Assembly: GCF_024713975.1 (NCBI RefSeq)
Contig: NC_091110.1
Location: forward strand, 19,879,001 to 19,943,000
Source: Paralichthys olivaceus
Lineage: Eukaryota > Chordata > Actinopteri > Pleuronectiformes > Paralichthyidae
DNA: 64,000 nucleotides
Direction of reading: 5' to 3'
Shown: in pieces, positions 35,801 to 49,026 of the stretch
Layout: every line of letters starts with the position of its first letter
Numbering within the stretch: the stretch's first letter is position 1
Translations under genes and position numbers: made by a program
Notes under the pieces: generated by a model
Told to the model about the DNA's origin: nothing
What the model saw: the letters and a program-made list of their open reading frames with translations, nothing else
Database searches by the model: none

Positions 35801-38702
35801 AGAACTTAATTCATACGCTTGTTGTCCTGCTTTCTGATTGGCTGTGAGAACAGATGGTAGGCGGGGTACTGGTTTTCAGATGTTTTATTTATTCAGTGAT
35901 TCATGCTACAACTTCCTGTCACTTTCAGAATAAATAAAAATTCAACATTTTTTTTGAGTCGAGCACAGATAACACCCCCCCCCCATGCACTGGTTCAATA
36001 TTAAAAAATATTTCGTATAATAATCGCACCTCCTCCCACAATGCACCACAAGTACTTTACATTCATCAGCATTAGAAAACAAAAGATACATTCAGTATAA
36101 AAGTTTGTAAAGAAAGCAGAAACAAATGTGACTTTCAAAGTAAAATCATGGACAAGCCTAAAGTTGAAAATAACAGAAACCAAACAATCTTATTCTGAAA
36201 GGGTTTTTTATGTTTTCATGTTACAAGTGACGGTACCTGCTTCTCATGTAACGTGTTGCAAGCATGTAACATGCAGTAAACATGTGCAACATAAACATAC
36301 ATGTTCCTCTTGTTCTTGTCAGTATTATAACAAAAGTAACGTGTTTGTAATCTAACTAGATGGGTAGTGTAAAATTGATGAAGTAAATCAAACACAAGTA
36401 TTCATGTCTAATGTATCAAGGTTTAAATTACATACAAGTACACGTGTAACAAACAGACGTGGGACAAATATGTGTTTAAAAAGTAACTGTAATGTTAGAG
36501 TATTTAATGTTCACATGTATCTACATAGTTACAAGTATTTAAGTGAGTAATAGAGTAACATACAAACTACATGTAACAGGAGCTCCTCCATGTGACCAGT
36601 TTGTTCCATGTGTCACGAAACGTGTTGTAACATGTTACGTGTTTAAACTGCTTCCTTTGGTTTGGACTGACTGATGCATGGGTGGGCGGGACATTGACAT
36701 TAGTGTTTAATCAAATGAAACATCAAAGAGGCAATGATGTCACAGTTATGAACATACTTCAAAAAAATCATCATGTGAATCAAGTTTTGTAACTTGTAAC
36801 GTGACAACAAATGCAAAATATGTTCAAAATAAAGTAAAGAGTAGTAACTAAAAACACTGGAACGCCATTTAAACAGGAAGTGATGTCATAATAAGAAAAC
36901 ATGTTGGTCCAATTAAAAGGCACACAAACTTTGGCTTGGTTTGACCCCGCCCCCCACCTGGTTCGAGACTGTCATTTTTAAATGTTACAAAACTTTTACA
37001 AATTTTTTAACAAAACATGAAACCTTTTTTACCATTTCTTTAACCAAATTAAACTAAATTATGAAACAAAAGAATTGAATTGACTTTTGAGCTTTTTTGT
37101 TACGTGTGAAACACTGATATGAAAACAAAGACTTCGATGACTTTTAACCAATCAAAGGGAAGGTCAGAGGTCAGAAGGCAAACTGGAAATTGGCAGCTTC
37201 CTGTTTTATCTGGCTTGTTTCCTGTTTGAAGAAAACGTTTTCTTTGTGAACCGATGTGATAACATGATTCTTAAAAAATCGAAATTTAAATCAAATATAT
37301 TTATATTGAAAAAAAGAGGGTGTGACATTTGAGGATTAACCAATCAGGGGTCAGACTGACACACACACATACACACACACACACACAGAAACACAGGTGC
37401 GACAGATGGGCGGGGCATAGAGTCATCAACTATTTCAGTACAAACACATTCAAAATTGAAACAAACCCCCAAAATAAAAACACCGATAAAACTAAAAATA
37501 TTTTAACTACATGAAAATATTTTCTACGAAAAAAAAAAGAAACACAATGTAAAAAAAAAAAAGTAATTGAGAAAAATTAAGGCACAGAAGAAAGATCGCA
37601 GAGATCGCAGCAACCTAAACTAATACAATAAAATAATCATCATCGTCATGGTAACCAAACAGACACGTCACTGTTCTGAAACTGTTTACGATTTCAAATG
37701 TTCACAGTAAAATGAAGACAGGAGGAAAAATAAAAACTAAACTAAATAAATAAGTTCAGTTGCGACAGGTTTAAAATAATTATTGATCATGCCGAGTCAT
37801 TCAAATATAAATTAACTACAAAATAATGGAACATTAAAATCCCTCCATTACTTTGGGCTTTTACTTTGAAATTTTTCTTTTTAACTTTAAAAAATGTTTC
37901 CTGATTTCTTTTCTACATCACGTTCATCAACAAAAAGTTTAACTCACAACAGCTCCTTGGTGGACTCCACAACCCACTATGCATTGCTACACAGTTTGTT
38001 CAGGAATGTGCTCTGTAACCACTGTAACCATGGAAACGACCCATTGTTGTGACATCATGTGTCGGCACAGATGGTTTGTGTGTCGGGGTTCAACCATTGG
38101 TCCCCACAGGCCAATCAGAATTCTTTACAGTCTGATTCGGTAGTCAGCTCCAAAAGCCAAAGGTCAGATGACGGGTTCGTCCAGAGAGGATGTGACATCA
38201 CAAAGGGCATCATGACTTCAGCACTGATGCTAACATGCTATCAGACCATTAGCTGCAATGTTAAATATTAGCATGTTAGCCTTGACCTCTAGCCTCCACG
38301 TGACTTGACATTTATGCTAGTAGCTGCAGATGGGCGGAAAGATTTGTAAGAAATATTAAACTGTAATTTACCTGATAAAAATATCCCATATATTTTTTAT
38401 AATTTTTACGTTTGAGGTCGGTGCTGGTGATTTACACCCCGTCAAAGATTCAACAAACTTCTTAATTAACACGACTCAGACTCAGTCGACTTTCTGATAC
38501 ATGACGTGGAGCGCAGGAGAAGAACTACGGTTCTTCTGCCTCTACTTTCGTTGTGAAAGTTACAATCAAAGCTAACAAGCTAAAAGCTGTGATAGCTAAA
38601 TGGGAGGCTAACAGGCTATGAGCTGACTACACCTGAAGGTGAACACCGCCGACAGACCAGGGGCCACTTCACATGTATCTGTCAGGGCCCAGGGGTCAAA
38701 GG
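35801..38702 (-). other. ptbp3 3' UTR (long)
   Basis: About 2.8 kb after the ptbp3 stop on the minus strand without coding potential. A minus-strand AATAAA (plus TTTATT at 35884-35893) gives a plausible end within about 100 bp of the ugcg poly(A) site, so the two 3' UTRs nearly abut. 36200-36660 has many CATGTAAC/GTTACATG repeats. An old (CA)n run lies at about 37360-37386. Confidence 0.55.
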
Positions 38703-41700
38703 TCAGATGGTGGACTTGGAGAAGGAGACCCGGAGGTGCTGGTTGTGGTCCAGCTGGTGGTCATGCAGAGTGATCAGAGCCTCGATGGCCTCCTCCACCG
38801 ACGCCAGCTGCATAAGAGCCATCTTCCTGTCTTTCCTGTGACATCAGAGGAAGTGACATCATCACATACACTCATCTTAAAGCGTTTCATATTTCTACTG
38901 AAAATTTGACTTGAACGATTCAGCAATTCTCTTGATGAACAACCTACGGGTTACTCTGTCTGTAACTGGTTATTGTTAATACTAACTGGAAAAACTTGAA
39001 GGCTTTGACGGTGAATCCACCGGAGGAAAATAAATCCTTCAACGCGTCTTCACTGACCGACGAGCTGGGAGACAAAGACAAAGACACAAAGATAGAAAAA
39101 AGACAAAGAGACTAAGGACAGGGGAGAAATTATAATTATAACAAAACAGATTGTTCTGGTCCTTGATTCAGATTTTTACACCCAACTCATTTAAAATGTC
39201 AGCCGTTACAGAACATTGACACACGTGTCATAGAACATGTGAGCGGATCTTACGGGATGTTGGAGAGGTGCAGCGTCGCTGACGGAGGGAAAATGTTGTT
39301 AAAATTTTTGGATCCAGGTTTTTTGAAGCGGTGGAGGGCGGAGCCTGAGAAGTCCTGAGTCAACGTCTGCTCTTCCTGCCCCGCCCCCCCGCGAGGCAGC
39401 TGCACCACTGGGTGTTTGGACAACGTCACCCGAATGACATTACCATGGAGACGCTGGCCGTTAAGGTGACTCATTGCTGTTAGACAAAAGAGACTAAATA
39501 TTATTTATTTTCTAAACACTAAAAAGGTTTTCCTGAAACTAAACGATAAACTTTTGAAATGAATGAAAATATGTTTCAGACCCAGTTGAGCCTGAGTTCC
39601 ATCGCTCATCTGAACCAGAGCATTTTCCTTCTTATTAAAGAGGATCTTCACTCTCTGAACGTCCCCATAAACACCTGAAAACACACCACAGCTGACTTCA
39701 TATCGGGATGACGTCATACATGAACATTTTAAGTAACTTTAAAATAAATTTCTCACCAAACAGGATGAATAGGCAGTGCGGAGAAACGCTCTGCAGAGAC
39801 AAACAGTGTCAGTAAAGTTAGCTGTGAGTGAAGCGCTCTGATTGGTCAACTGTTGAGAGACAATGTGACCTCTGACCTCTGGGTTCAGGTTAGACACCAG
39901 CAGCACCGAGTGGACAGCAGGAGGCGCTACCTGCAATGTAACACGAGGCGGAGACACCAACGAGCCAGGGATGGCCGACATCGACAAACCTGAAGACATC
40001 AGAAAAACTTTATTTAACATAGTATTTCAGCACAATACATTAAGACCCGCCCAGGTTCATGAACAAACGCTCATGTAGTTTTAGATCCACGCAGATCTCA
40101 TCATACATGTACAGACATTACAACAGTCTCTCACCTGGGTGCTGGTGGAAGGTAGGCGGGAAAGCAGCTGCTCCGTATGGAGGGAGAGCTACACCTGCAA
40201 AGCACACACACACACAGTGTTAATACTGAGACCTTGTTCAAAGTTAAAACCTTCCGAGTATTTTAATTTAGTTAGCATTAGCAAATTTAGCTCCTCTCAC
40301 CAAATGCAGCGGCGGGCTCCAGCTCGCCGGTCGGAAGGTCGGCTCTGGTGAAGTCTCGGCTCTTGTCGTTGTTGTATTTGACGTTGAGCGCGCTCAGTTT
40401 GGAAAAGTCGATCCTGAGTGTGCAGCAGCTGTTATAGATGTTCTGACCGTCCAGAGACTGAAAGACAGAGAGCGGCCATCTGACTGAACCAGAGCTCCAA
40501 ACACGGACTCTGATTGGTGGAATTTATCAGTCGTCTTCTTCCATCAGTCGTTATTGATATATGGTGGGAAAACATTTCAGTGTAGTATTTATATGTGTGT
40601 GTGTGTGTGTGTGTGTGTGACTCACAGCCTTGGCGTGCTGAGCGTGCACAGCATCACTAAACTGCAGCAGAGCCTGAAACTGATTGTTTCTGGTGAACGT
40701 GATGATTTTCAACACAGAACCAAACTTACTGAAGATCTAAAAACACAAACACACAAAAATGTAAACACAAATATCAACAACACAGACAAACATGGCACAG
40801 TGTGAGAAACAGAAATAAACAACCTGCTGCAGAACCTCCAGCGTCACCGGGTAAAATAAATTCTCTACGATGATCCTCAGGACGGGACTCTGACCCGGGA
40901 CTAAGCCCCGACCCTCCCCTCCTGTTGCCATGTTCCCAGAATGCACTGCTGCTGCATTGATGGCCTGCAGCGCTGCCTGAGCTCTCTGTCAACAAACACA
41001 ATTATTCAGCAACAACTGTTAACAAAACACATATTAGAAACAAACACGTCACCATGGAAACCCGTTGTTTGATTTATAAATAATAATAAAACATGTTGCC
41101 TTGTTTGTTTGTTGTTTTTGAATCATTATTTGTCAACAACATCGACTCTTCATTAAGGTATTTTAAAAATAATGAGTGTTGTGTTAAGGTGGGTGTGGCT
41201 GAAGCCACTGCCCCTCACCTGATTGGTCAGATTGTCGGTCTTGAGCTCGCGGTGGTTGGAGTACTGAATGAAGATTGGCTGGTTCCTGACTGTGGGTGTG
41301 GCTGAGGTGTAGTAGTTTACCATGGTAACAGCAGCTTCCTCTGAGGCCATCTCTAAAAATGCCTGGAAACAAGATGTTGATCGTGACATTTAAACGAAGA
41401 CAAAAGTGATGAATTAAAGTGCAGGTTAATTTACGTCCCATCGTCTGACCTCGATTTATTCAACGACAGCTTTTATCAGTATGTACTTTAACCCCCCCCC
41501 CCGCTGGTAACACGCTGTAAAACACCATCAGCGTGTCGTCACTCACCTGGTTCTTTGTTCTCAGTGTGATTAGTTTACTAACTCTGCCAAAGGGAAGCGC
41601 CAGAGCGAGCACTTCCTGTTCAGAGACATCAACAGGAAGATGGCGCAGGTGAAGGACCCGAGACGGGACAGACTGGGCTCGCTCAGAAACACACGGCCTA

Positions 41701-41836
41701 TCAGAGCCATCCACTGTGACGAGCACAAACAGGTCAATAGAGTCATTCAACCTTCAGTAGGGATTCAGGTAGAGCAAGCTTGACACTGACAGAGAGAGAG
41801 AGAGGTCTCACCTGCGGACAGGTTGACAGTGCTCAT
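38703..41836 (-). CDS. ptbp3: PTBP3 (ROD1), polypyrimidine-tract binding protein
   Basis: PTBP3 is an hnRNP I-type regulator of alternative splicing and RNA stability with four RRMs. The start at 41836 gives MSTVNLSA, then [20 protein letters not shown] enters RRM1 ([40 protein letters not shown]). RRM2 follows ([50 protein letters not shown]). RRM3 starts [11 protein letters not shown] and contains [23 protein letters not shown]4 has [50 protein letters not shown] and ends [14 protein letters not shown] at 38703-38705. [17 protein letters not shown] and the C-terminus are diagnostic of the PTBP family. Neighbours ugcg and hsdl2, as at human 9q31-32, select PTBP3. The N-terminus is shorter than the long human isoform; upstream alternative starts may exist. 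Divergent from hsdl2. Confidence 0.93.
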
Positions 41837-43587
41837 GTTCGCAGAGCGGCTGAGAGACGAGGTTCACGCCTCCTGCAGAAATGATGTTCACTTTAAATTA
41901 ATCAAGTCATAAACTAGAAATGAATGTGTCATTAACTAATTTAGTCTATTTGTCTTGTTCCATCTCTTTGTTTTATTATTGATCAATAAGAAAATTACTT
42001 TATTGATCAATTGATTGACTCACACAATCGACGAGTCGGTTCATAAACTCAACATTCTCTTTACTGGGGAAACACCGGTTCATTAATATTATTGGTGACA
42101 GAATATTTGTTTTCATTCGTTCAATCTGAATCAATGAAGTCAAATAAGTTTCAGACTGAACGATGAATCAATGAAAAATTAAAATGGCCGCCCGGTGTTT
42201 TTCTGTTTGTTCTCTGATCTTCGATTATTGTTCGATTATTCGACTCGATGTTTCACGATCCAGCTCAGAGCAACAGGAACATCGCGTCTCCGCTTCCGCA
42301 CTCTGCCCCGCACGAGAACACGCAGTTATCGCGGGATCTCAGCCGTCACTGTTCGCTCGTTACACCAAAACAAAAACACAAAAGGGAACCGAGGGAGCTG
42401 GACCGCGCGGGAAACGGGAAACCGGGGCGGTTCTGTGGCGGGAAATGTTGCAGTAAACAAGTAAACAACAACAAACGGGCGCGAGGGTTGACGCCGGAGG
42501 CTCGCGCAGGTGCGGTCCGATCACCAAGGAAACGCGAGGGAGGAAGAAGAAAAACAGGCGGGACGTGCGGGAAAAAAAGATGCGGGACGTTCTCCGCGCT
42601 CACCCGTCCATGGTCCGCGAGGAGGAAGAGGAGGAAGAGGAGGAAGAGTTGTTTCAGATCGCGAGCTTCCCGCTCCGCAGACAGCACAACAACAAGGAGC
42701 TCACTTCCCGTTTGATGACGTCACCGGAGAACATGGCGGCTCGAGGACACACCTCAGATCACAGCGATCGATAATAATTCCAATAATCGATTAATCATTC
42801 AAACGTCTGAATGAATCACCTGTTTATACAATCCGTTGATTTTAATCCATATCATTTAAGTAAAATATAGAATAGAAATATTATAATGTCGTTTTAACAG
42901 ATTTATACTGAACCTGAAGTCATTAAGATCTCAGAGTGAAAACAGAGTAACTACACATTTAATATTTACATTAGTAAGAAAGTCAATGTTAATAACTGGA
43001 TTATTATCAACACACTGATTCATAGACATGTTTCATCGTCACCTCCTAATGTTGCAGCTGACTGATGTGAATATTATATTTACATTGAATGATGCCACTA
43101 TACTGTTTGAATCACGATTCATATTTAATTACCTGGCCAAATATTTGTACCCAGTTACTCTGAATATATATGTTTTTTTATGTTTGGAAATGTGAATAAA
43201 GCTTTTATACACATATTGTATTCAAAGTCTGTATCTCCTCTTGTGTTTATTTGTCATAAAATGATATTAGTGTTCATGAAGTATTGAATAGATATCTTTA
43301 GTCTTTATCTGTAATTATATATATGCAACAGAATGTTTCATATATCTTTATACAACGTCTTTATCTATTCTATATAAATGTATTAATATTTGTCTTTATT
43401 CACATTTACATTCAGTTCTCTCTTGTTGACATCCTGTGGAGCAGAGTGGAGCTTTGTGTGCGGACCGGAAGTGAAGACATGGCATACTTCCGGTTGTGTC
43501 AGTGGGTGAAAGGTGAAGAAGACGTGTTGAGATTCTTCATCCACAGGGAACCGGACAGCGTGTGATTCTCCTCCGGAACCTTCCACG
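41837..43587. promoter_or_regulatory. Divergent upstream region, ptbp3 / hsdl2
   Basis: About 1.75 kb between divergent genes. About 42180-42780 is markedly GC/CpG-rich beside AT-rich flanks and is the likely ptbp3 promoter and non-coding first exon. It includes a purine (GAGGAA)n stretch near 42620-42650, and open frames there look like composition effects. 42800-43420 is AT-rich with nothing recognised. The last 150 bp, with GGACCGGAAGTG (ETS-like) near 43462, is the likely hsdl2 promoter/5' UTR. Confidence 0.6.
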
Positions 43588-46500
43588 ATGCTGCAGAACA
43601 CAGGGTGAGTTGGTTCCGACCTCGGGAAACATCGTCGGTACAAACACGAAGCCGAGGTTCATTGAAACTGAGCTCACTTGGGTTCAGCTCAGTTCTGAGT
43701 TGTGACCTTTGAGCAGTTCTGTCGTTCTGTCGAGTTCAGTTTACATGGACTGATGAAGTAAACAGAAGAGATTCACTGGTTCTGATCTGCAAACGAGTCA
43801 TTTCATAAGTTATGTTGCAGCAGCGGTGATATAAACTGAATTATAAACTTTACAATAAGCCAGGTTTATTCACACACGCATTGTTTCTGTGATAATATAA
43901 GATCCGGGTTTCATGTGATAAGAGTCTGTAGTTAATGTTAAAGACGTTTTGTTCCTGAATACAAACATCTGAAACTGGTGAAATGAGGATTTTTACATCA
44001 CATAACACTTCATCAGCTTTACTGACTGAACATTTATGTTGTGTAGACAAATCTCACCAAGAGATCTGGAATCTCCTCGTCTTTCCAAGTCGACGTCTTC
44101 ATCCTGAGATATTTGTGTTCTTCCAGTTTCACATTTTCCTGCTGTTTTCTCACATGGACTCACTCTGACATTTTACCAGAGGGCTCCAGAAAATGTCCAG
44201 AGACACTGACACTGACATTTGTTCTCACATACAGAACCTGCAGAACCTGCAGAACATGTCAGGAACAGTGGAGTCAGCCAAGCTGAGCACAGCTGTGTAA
44301 ACTGTTGTTTTATTCTGGTGTGTTTCAGGAAGTTAGCCGGCTGCACGCTCTTCATCACTGGAGCAAGTCGAGGCATCGGTAAAGCCATTGCGCTGAAAGC
44401 TGCCAGAGATGGAGCCAACATCGTTATTGCCGCCAAGACGGCCGAGCCCCACCCCAAACTACCAGGAACCATCTACACAGCTGCTCAGGAAGGTGAGGAG
44501 CTAACATGCTAACTGCGAGCAGCTGATGATGAGATATGTTTTTAAAAATGAAAGTTGTGAGGAATTAGAGGAAAGATAAACTTTAGAAAAACCAACCCAA
44601 CCTTTGACCGCCGCCATGTGTTGTGTATTTGTGTGTGTGTGTGTAGTGGAAGCAGCGGGGGGGAAAGCGTTACCCTGTGTAGTTGACATCCGTGATGAGA
44701 AGCAGGTGGGAGACGCTGTTCAGAAAGCTGTGGACACGTTCGGAGGTACTGGACTTTACACTCTCAGGTGTGACATCATCACGGTGGTGACATCACTACA
44801 GCGCCACCATCACAGTGCCTTTATTTGATTGGCAGGTATCGACATCCTGGTGAACAACGCCAGCGCCATCAATCTGACAGGAACCTTAGAGACGCCAATG
44901 AAGAAGGTGGATCTGATGCTGGGAATCAACCTGAGAGGAACATACCTGACGTATGTTACTGAACACACATGTTACTAAACACACACATTACTGAACACAC
45001 ACATTACTGAACACACACATTATTAAACACTCACATTACTAAACACACACATTACTGAACACACACATTATTAAACACACACAGCTCCAACGGTTGTGTG
45101 TTGCCTCAGGTGATCATGCAGCATGGAGAATATCCCCGTAAACCAAACTGTGACATGAGCCACTGTAAAGAACGATGTCAACCAGCTGTGGTTAGCGAGC
45201 GGCTCTGAATCAGCTGTTAACGACGTGTTCTTAGCGAGCATCAGTGAACGAGTGTAAGTTAATGAGCATCTGTATGTTTCAGTTCTAAGCTGGTCATCCC
45301 TCACTTGCTAAAGAGTCGCAGCCCTCACATCCTGAACCTGTCTCCACCACTCAACCTCAACCCAGTGTGGTTCAAGAACCACACAGGTAACCATAGCAAC
45401 CAACTGAGCAGCTGACCTGTCATACACCTGTGCAGTAACAGCATGTTCTATTTTTTTTATTTTTTTTCAGCGTATACGATGGCAAAGTACGGTATGTCCA
45501 TGTGCGTCCTGGGGATGGCCGAAGAATTTAGAGGTCAAATTGCTGTCAACGCCCTCTGGCCCAAAACAGGTGAGTGTCTGTTAGCATGCTAACAACCCCT
45601 CATATACTCTCATAATAAACTAGCATGCTAATCCTGCTCTGACCTGTGTGTTGTTGCCATAGCGATCCAGACTGCAGCCATGGACATGTTGGGTGGGGAG
45701 GGAATTGGCAAACAGTGTCGTACGTCGGACATCATGGCAGATGCCGCTTACGCCATCCTGTCCCAACCAAAGGACTTCACGGGTCGCTTCGTGGTGGACG
45801 AGGACATCCTCAGAGAGCAGGGCGTCCAAGACTTCGACCAGTACGCAGTCCAACCAGGTGAGCTGTGAGAGCAGATCGAAGGAGTCAGCGTAGAAAACGT
45901 TCTCACACTGAGTCCAGCAGTCGAACAGCAGAGATGGGCGTCGTCCTCCAGAGAAGCCGTCCTCTGCTGCTGTCATGTCCATCGTCACTAACATAACGTA
46001 ACCTAGCATAGGTGGTTACAGCCTAGCACTGTCACTGTCTTGTGATACGTATGGTGGTTTCTGATTGGTCGACAGGTCACCCTCTGCTGCCAGACTTCTT
46101 CCTGGACGAAGCACCAGAGGCGCTGGCCCAACAGATGGAGCAACATGGTAAAACTCCAGTGATGAATGATATATTACGTTTCATTACTGATTTAAATTGA
46201 TATGAAATTAACTGAGTCTGTCTCCTGGTTGCTAGGGGCGACCCCAGCCTTCAAACCATCATCTTCGACCCCGCCCCCCTCCAGTGGACCAATAGAGAGC
46301 ACTTTTGATGTCATCAGAGGAGTCATCAATGATGACTTGGTCAAGTCGACCCAGGGCATTTACCAGTTTGACCTGTCAGGTAAACAACACGAGTCCGTCT
46401 TCTCCATGTAAGGACATCCTGCGGGCGTGTCAGTGATGTCATCTGTTTATGTCCATATAAGGAGAACATGGGGGCGTTTGGTTCCTGGACTTAAAGAGCG

Positions 46501-46845
46501 GCTCTGGCAGTGCGGGGCAGGGCCAGCCATCAATCAAAGCTGATGTCATCATGACAATGGACTCCAGCGACTTCAGCAAGATGTTCGCAGGTGAGCCATC
46601 ACCACGGTAACAGCATGAAATATATAAAGGGACAGTGCCATGGTGATGCTGTTATAACCATTGTGATAATGTTGTTGGGATAGAGCAGTGGGCAGTACTG
46701 TTTCCATGGTAACAGCTGTGTTGTTTCAGGTAAGCTGAAGCCCACAATGGCCTTCATGTCTGGAAAGCTGCGGATTAAAGGAGACATGACGCTCGCCATA
46801 AAACTGGAGAAACTGATGGGACGCATGTACAAGGCTCATCTGTGA
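43588..46845 (+). CDS. hsdl2: HSDL2, peroxisomal hydroxysteroid dehydrogenase-like protein
   Basis: HSDL2 is a peroxisomal protein with a short-chain dehydrogenase/reductase domain fused to an SCP2 sterol-carrier domain; its substrate is not settled. The start at 43588 gives MLQNTG, then KLAGCTLFITGASRGIGKAI with the TGxxxGIG cofactor motif. NNASAINLTGT follows, then the catalytic YTMAKYG (YxxxK) and VNALWPKTAIQTAAM. A Ser/Pro-rich linker (PSSSTPPPSSGPIES) leads to the SCP2 domain (VKSTQGIYQFDLSG, VWFLDLKSGSG, DVIMTMDSSDFSKMFAGKLK, MSGKLRIKGDMTLAIKLEKL). The C-terminal tripeptide AHL is a plausible PTS1 variant. Stop TGA is at 46843-46845, with AATAAA at 46933. Exons appear intact. In human it is likewise divergent from PTBP3. 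Confidence 0.95.
44045..44215 (-). repeat. Dispersed repeat copy in hsdl2 intron 1
   Basis: The reverse complement of this region matches part of 54120-54540 in myo5b intron 1. Shared strings are CTCCTCGTCTTTCCAAGT, TTCATCCTGAGATATTTGTG followed by TTCTTCCAGTTTCAC, and CACATGGACTCACTCTGACA. No coding potential. I recognise this type of sequence as common in teleost genomes but cannot name the family. Confidence 0.75.
44955..45085. repeat. Imperfect tandem repeat in an hsdl2 intron
   Basis: About seven units of roughly 17 bp built on ACACACATTACTGAAC, alternating ACTGAAC, ACTAAAC and ATTAAAC. Confidence 0.85.
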
Positions 46846-47639
46846 GACTGAAGCCCCGCCCACAGCTCTTATCAGGCCCCACCCGATGATGTTTGTTGCT
46901 GTACATGTTGCCTTGACGACAAAAATAATGTCAATAAATACAAGACACTAGGAAAGTCTGCGTTGATAATAAACTGTGGTTTAATCGTGACTCTGCTCGT
47001 GTGACTGAGAAGTGACCTCATCATGACGCCGTAGTGACAAAACTGTGATGTCATGAAACAGTGTAGCACCTGACTTAACATGTTAACACACGTGTCGTGG
47101 TTCATCATATCCGTGTAGAATCCATCATGTCACATGCAGAAACGTGACCATTATTAATACATAACAATCTTATTAAATAATATTAGCTCAGTAGGGACGG
47201 AGACATTCATGAATTTAACGTACGTTGGCAAGTGACTGTCGAGGACGTGATCGTTGACCTGTTTGCCTATAAAGTTTGTGTGTTACCTAACAGTTCCCCG
47301 CAGAGAGCTCAGACTGTACAGAGCTACCAAGTGTGTGTGTTGTGAACAATAAACGTGACTTTTGAACTCTTAATGTGTGACTCCAGCGCCCCCTGGTGTC
47401 TTCACTGATGAATAAAGAGGACCAATGTAGTTGAACCTAGAGAACAAAGGGACACTGTGAAACCAACGCTTTCTGATATGGCAGCTAATGTTTCAGAATA
47501 AAACCAAAAGGAACATTATCACATATTAGCATTGGTTATACCAGTATATTAACACATATTTGATTTATTTTGACTTCTCAAAAAATATCATATATATATC
47601 ATTCGCATTTTTAGAATATTTCCACAGATGAAGCTGTTT

Positions 47640-48310
47640 GATCAAATACATTTATGTCCCAGATGTTAGAAAACAGCTGTTATGTTATTTTCTTCAATTA
47701 TATGTTTCGGCCCAGGTGCTCCTGCGCTGTGTCAATTTAAAGGTTGTTGCTGCAGTGAATTGTGGGACAGTGCTGAAGGCCGAACTCCAGCAGGCAAAGA
47801 CAGATCTCACCTGTCAGGCTGAGAGGGTCGGTGAGCTCGAAGCTCACCTGCAGAAGAAAACTAAAGGGAACATGTTTCGTACAAACATTATTGGGATTTA
47901 TACATCAATGCTGCAGGAGACGCAGACCTGGATTCTGGAGAAGAAAGACAAGTTGGACAGACAGATATTGGATTATCAATCTATGGAAGCAAAACTGCAA
48001 CGATGCACGAGAGGCTGTTATCCGTGAGATAGCGATTCTGGAAGGACACAGCTTGGAGTTCAACAGAAAGCTCAACATGGGGAAGAACAACAAAGCAGAA
48101 CTCGAAAACTTCCACACTCTCATACATGTTGAAGTCAGGGAGCAAGAGAACAAGGCTCTGTTGAAAAACATACAGGATTATGTTTCTCAGGCAGTGGGGG
48201 GGCAGATTGTGAAACAGGAACTGAGCGACCTTCTCGTGAAAGAAAGATACCTTTGTAAATGTGACCATGAGGCATTAAAGAAAAATCTACAGGATTTAAC
48301 CCTAAACTGA
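47640..48310 (+). pseudogene. Broken coiled-coil reading frame, unrecognised
   Basis: Two overlapping plus-strand frames read as one protein-like region. The first gives AVNCGTVLKAELQQAKTDLT, then ERVGELEAHLQKK and QTWILEKKDKLDRQILDYQS, and runs into a stop just after 48000. The second, in another frame, carries on with REAVIREIAILEGHSLEFNR, NKAELENFHTLIHVEVREQE and ending HEALKKNLQDLTLN. Both halves have strong heptad-like patterns, so one frameshift near 48005-48015 appears to split an originally continuous coiled-coil protein. There are no introns. A possible acceptor (TTTCGGCCCAG) lies near 47716. It could be a decayed processed copy of a coiled-coil gene or a host exon with a sequence error. 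It shows no similarity to frames A and B. Confidence 0.5.
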
Positions 48311-48586
48311 CCTAAAGAAGGTTTAAAACCATAATTATAATATTAAGAATAATAATAACTGAGTTTACACCTTGACCTGATTCTAAGTTGATGCACTGCT
48401 GCACACTTCAACCAATTTCATCCAAACAAACGTTAATATTTTTATTTATACATCAGCTTTTTCTGCAATTGTTGAATTTTATACTTTTATACTAAATGTC
48501 TATGGGAGGTTTCAAGAGTGGTGACATCATCACGTGCCTCTGATCTTGGCCTTTGCTTTTTTAGCATCATATATTTTCAACTTGAT

Positions 48587-48589
<3 letters not shown>

Positions 48590-48658
<69 letters not shown>
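48590..48658. repeat. (CT)n followed by (TA)n microsatellite
   Basis: Pure CT run of about 30 bp joined to a TA run of about 38 bp, ending in a short GT run. Confidence 0.95.
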
Positions 48659-48666
<8 letters not shown>

Positions 48667-48927
48667 ATATATTCATTAATCGTCTCTATGTATATTTACA
48701 TCAGGTTTACATTCATCACTGGACTGAGAAGAAGAAGTTTCAATTCATTTGATCGCATTCACAATCACTGGGTAATAAGAGACAATAGGGGGCGCTAATG
48801 CACGTTGACGTTGTTAACCACCCGCCAATAAACTGAACTAAGAAGAAGAAGAAGAAAAAGAAATGGAAGAAGAAGAAGAAGCCTTCTCGTGTCACGTGAT
48901 TGGCTCTGCGGAAGTGACGGTGTGGAC

Positions 48928-49026
48928 AGCCAATCAGAGCAGAGAAGTGCTGGTCTCCATGGTAACCAGGGTTCGTTTGGGGAAGAGCAGCTGAAGATAA
49001 AACTTCGTTGGTTCCTGAGGATCGAG
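48928..49026 (+). promoter_or_regulatory. capsl promoter: CCAAT box, X-box and non-coding first exon
   Basis: GCCAATCAG at 48929-48937 is followed 16 bp later by GTCTCCATGGTAAC (48953-48966), a full match to the RFX X-box consensus GTHNYYATRRNAAC. About 60 bp on, GGATCGAG at 49026 meets GTGAGA, a good donor for a non-coding first exon whose partner acceptor abuts the ATG at 49416. X-boxes mark genes of motile cilia, and CAPSL is reported in ciliated cells. The motif also occurs by chance (for example near 38022), so position is the main support. Confidence 0.55.

Noticed and set aside
38022-38037. X-box-like GTAACCATGGAAAC
   Set aside because: It lies in the presumed ptbp3 3' UTR, far from any start. 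It shows that the motif can occur by chance and limits the weight of the capsl site.
42248-42715. Overlapping long plus-strand and minus-strand frames upstream of ptbp3
   Set aside because: They lie in a CpG-rich, purine-skewed promoter region where stops are scarce. The products are Arg/Glu low-complexity, and several frames are open at once.
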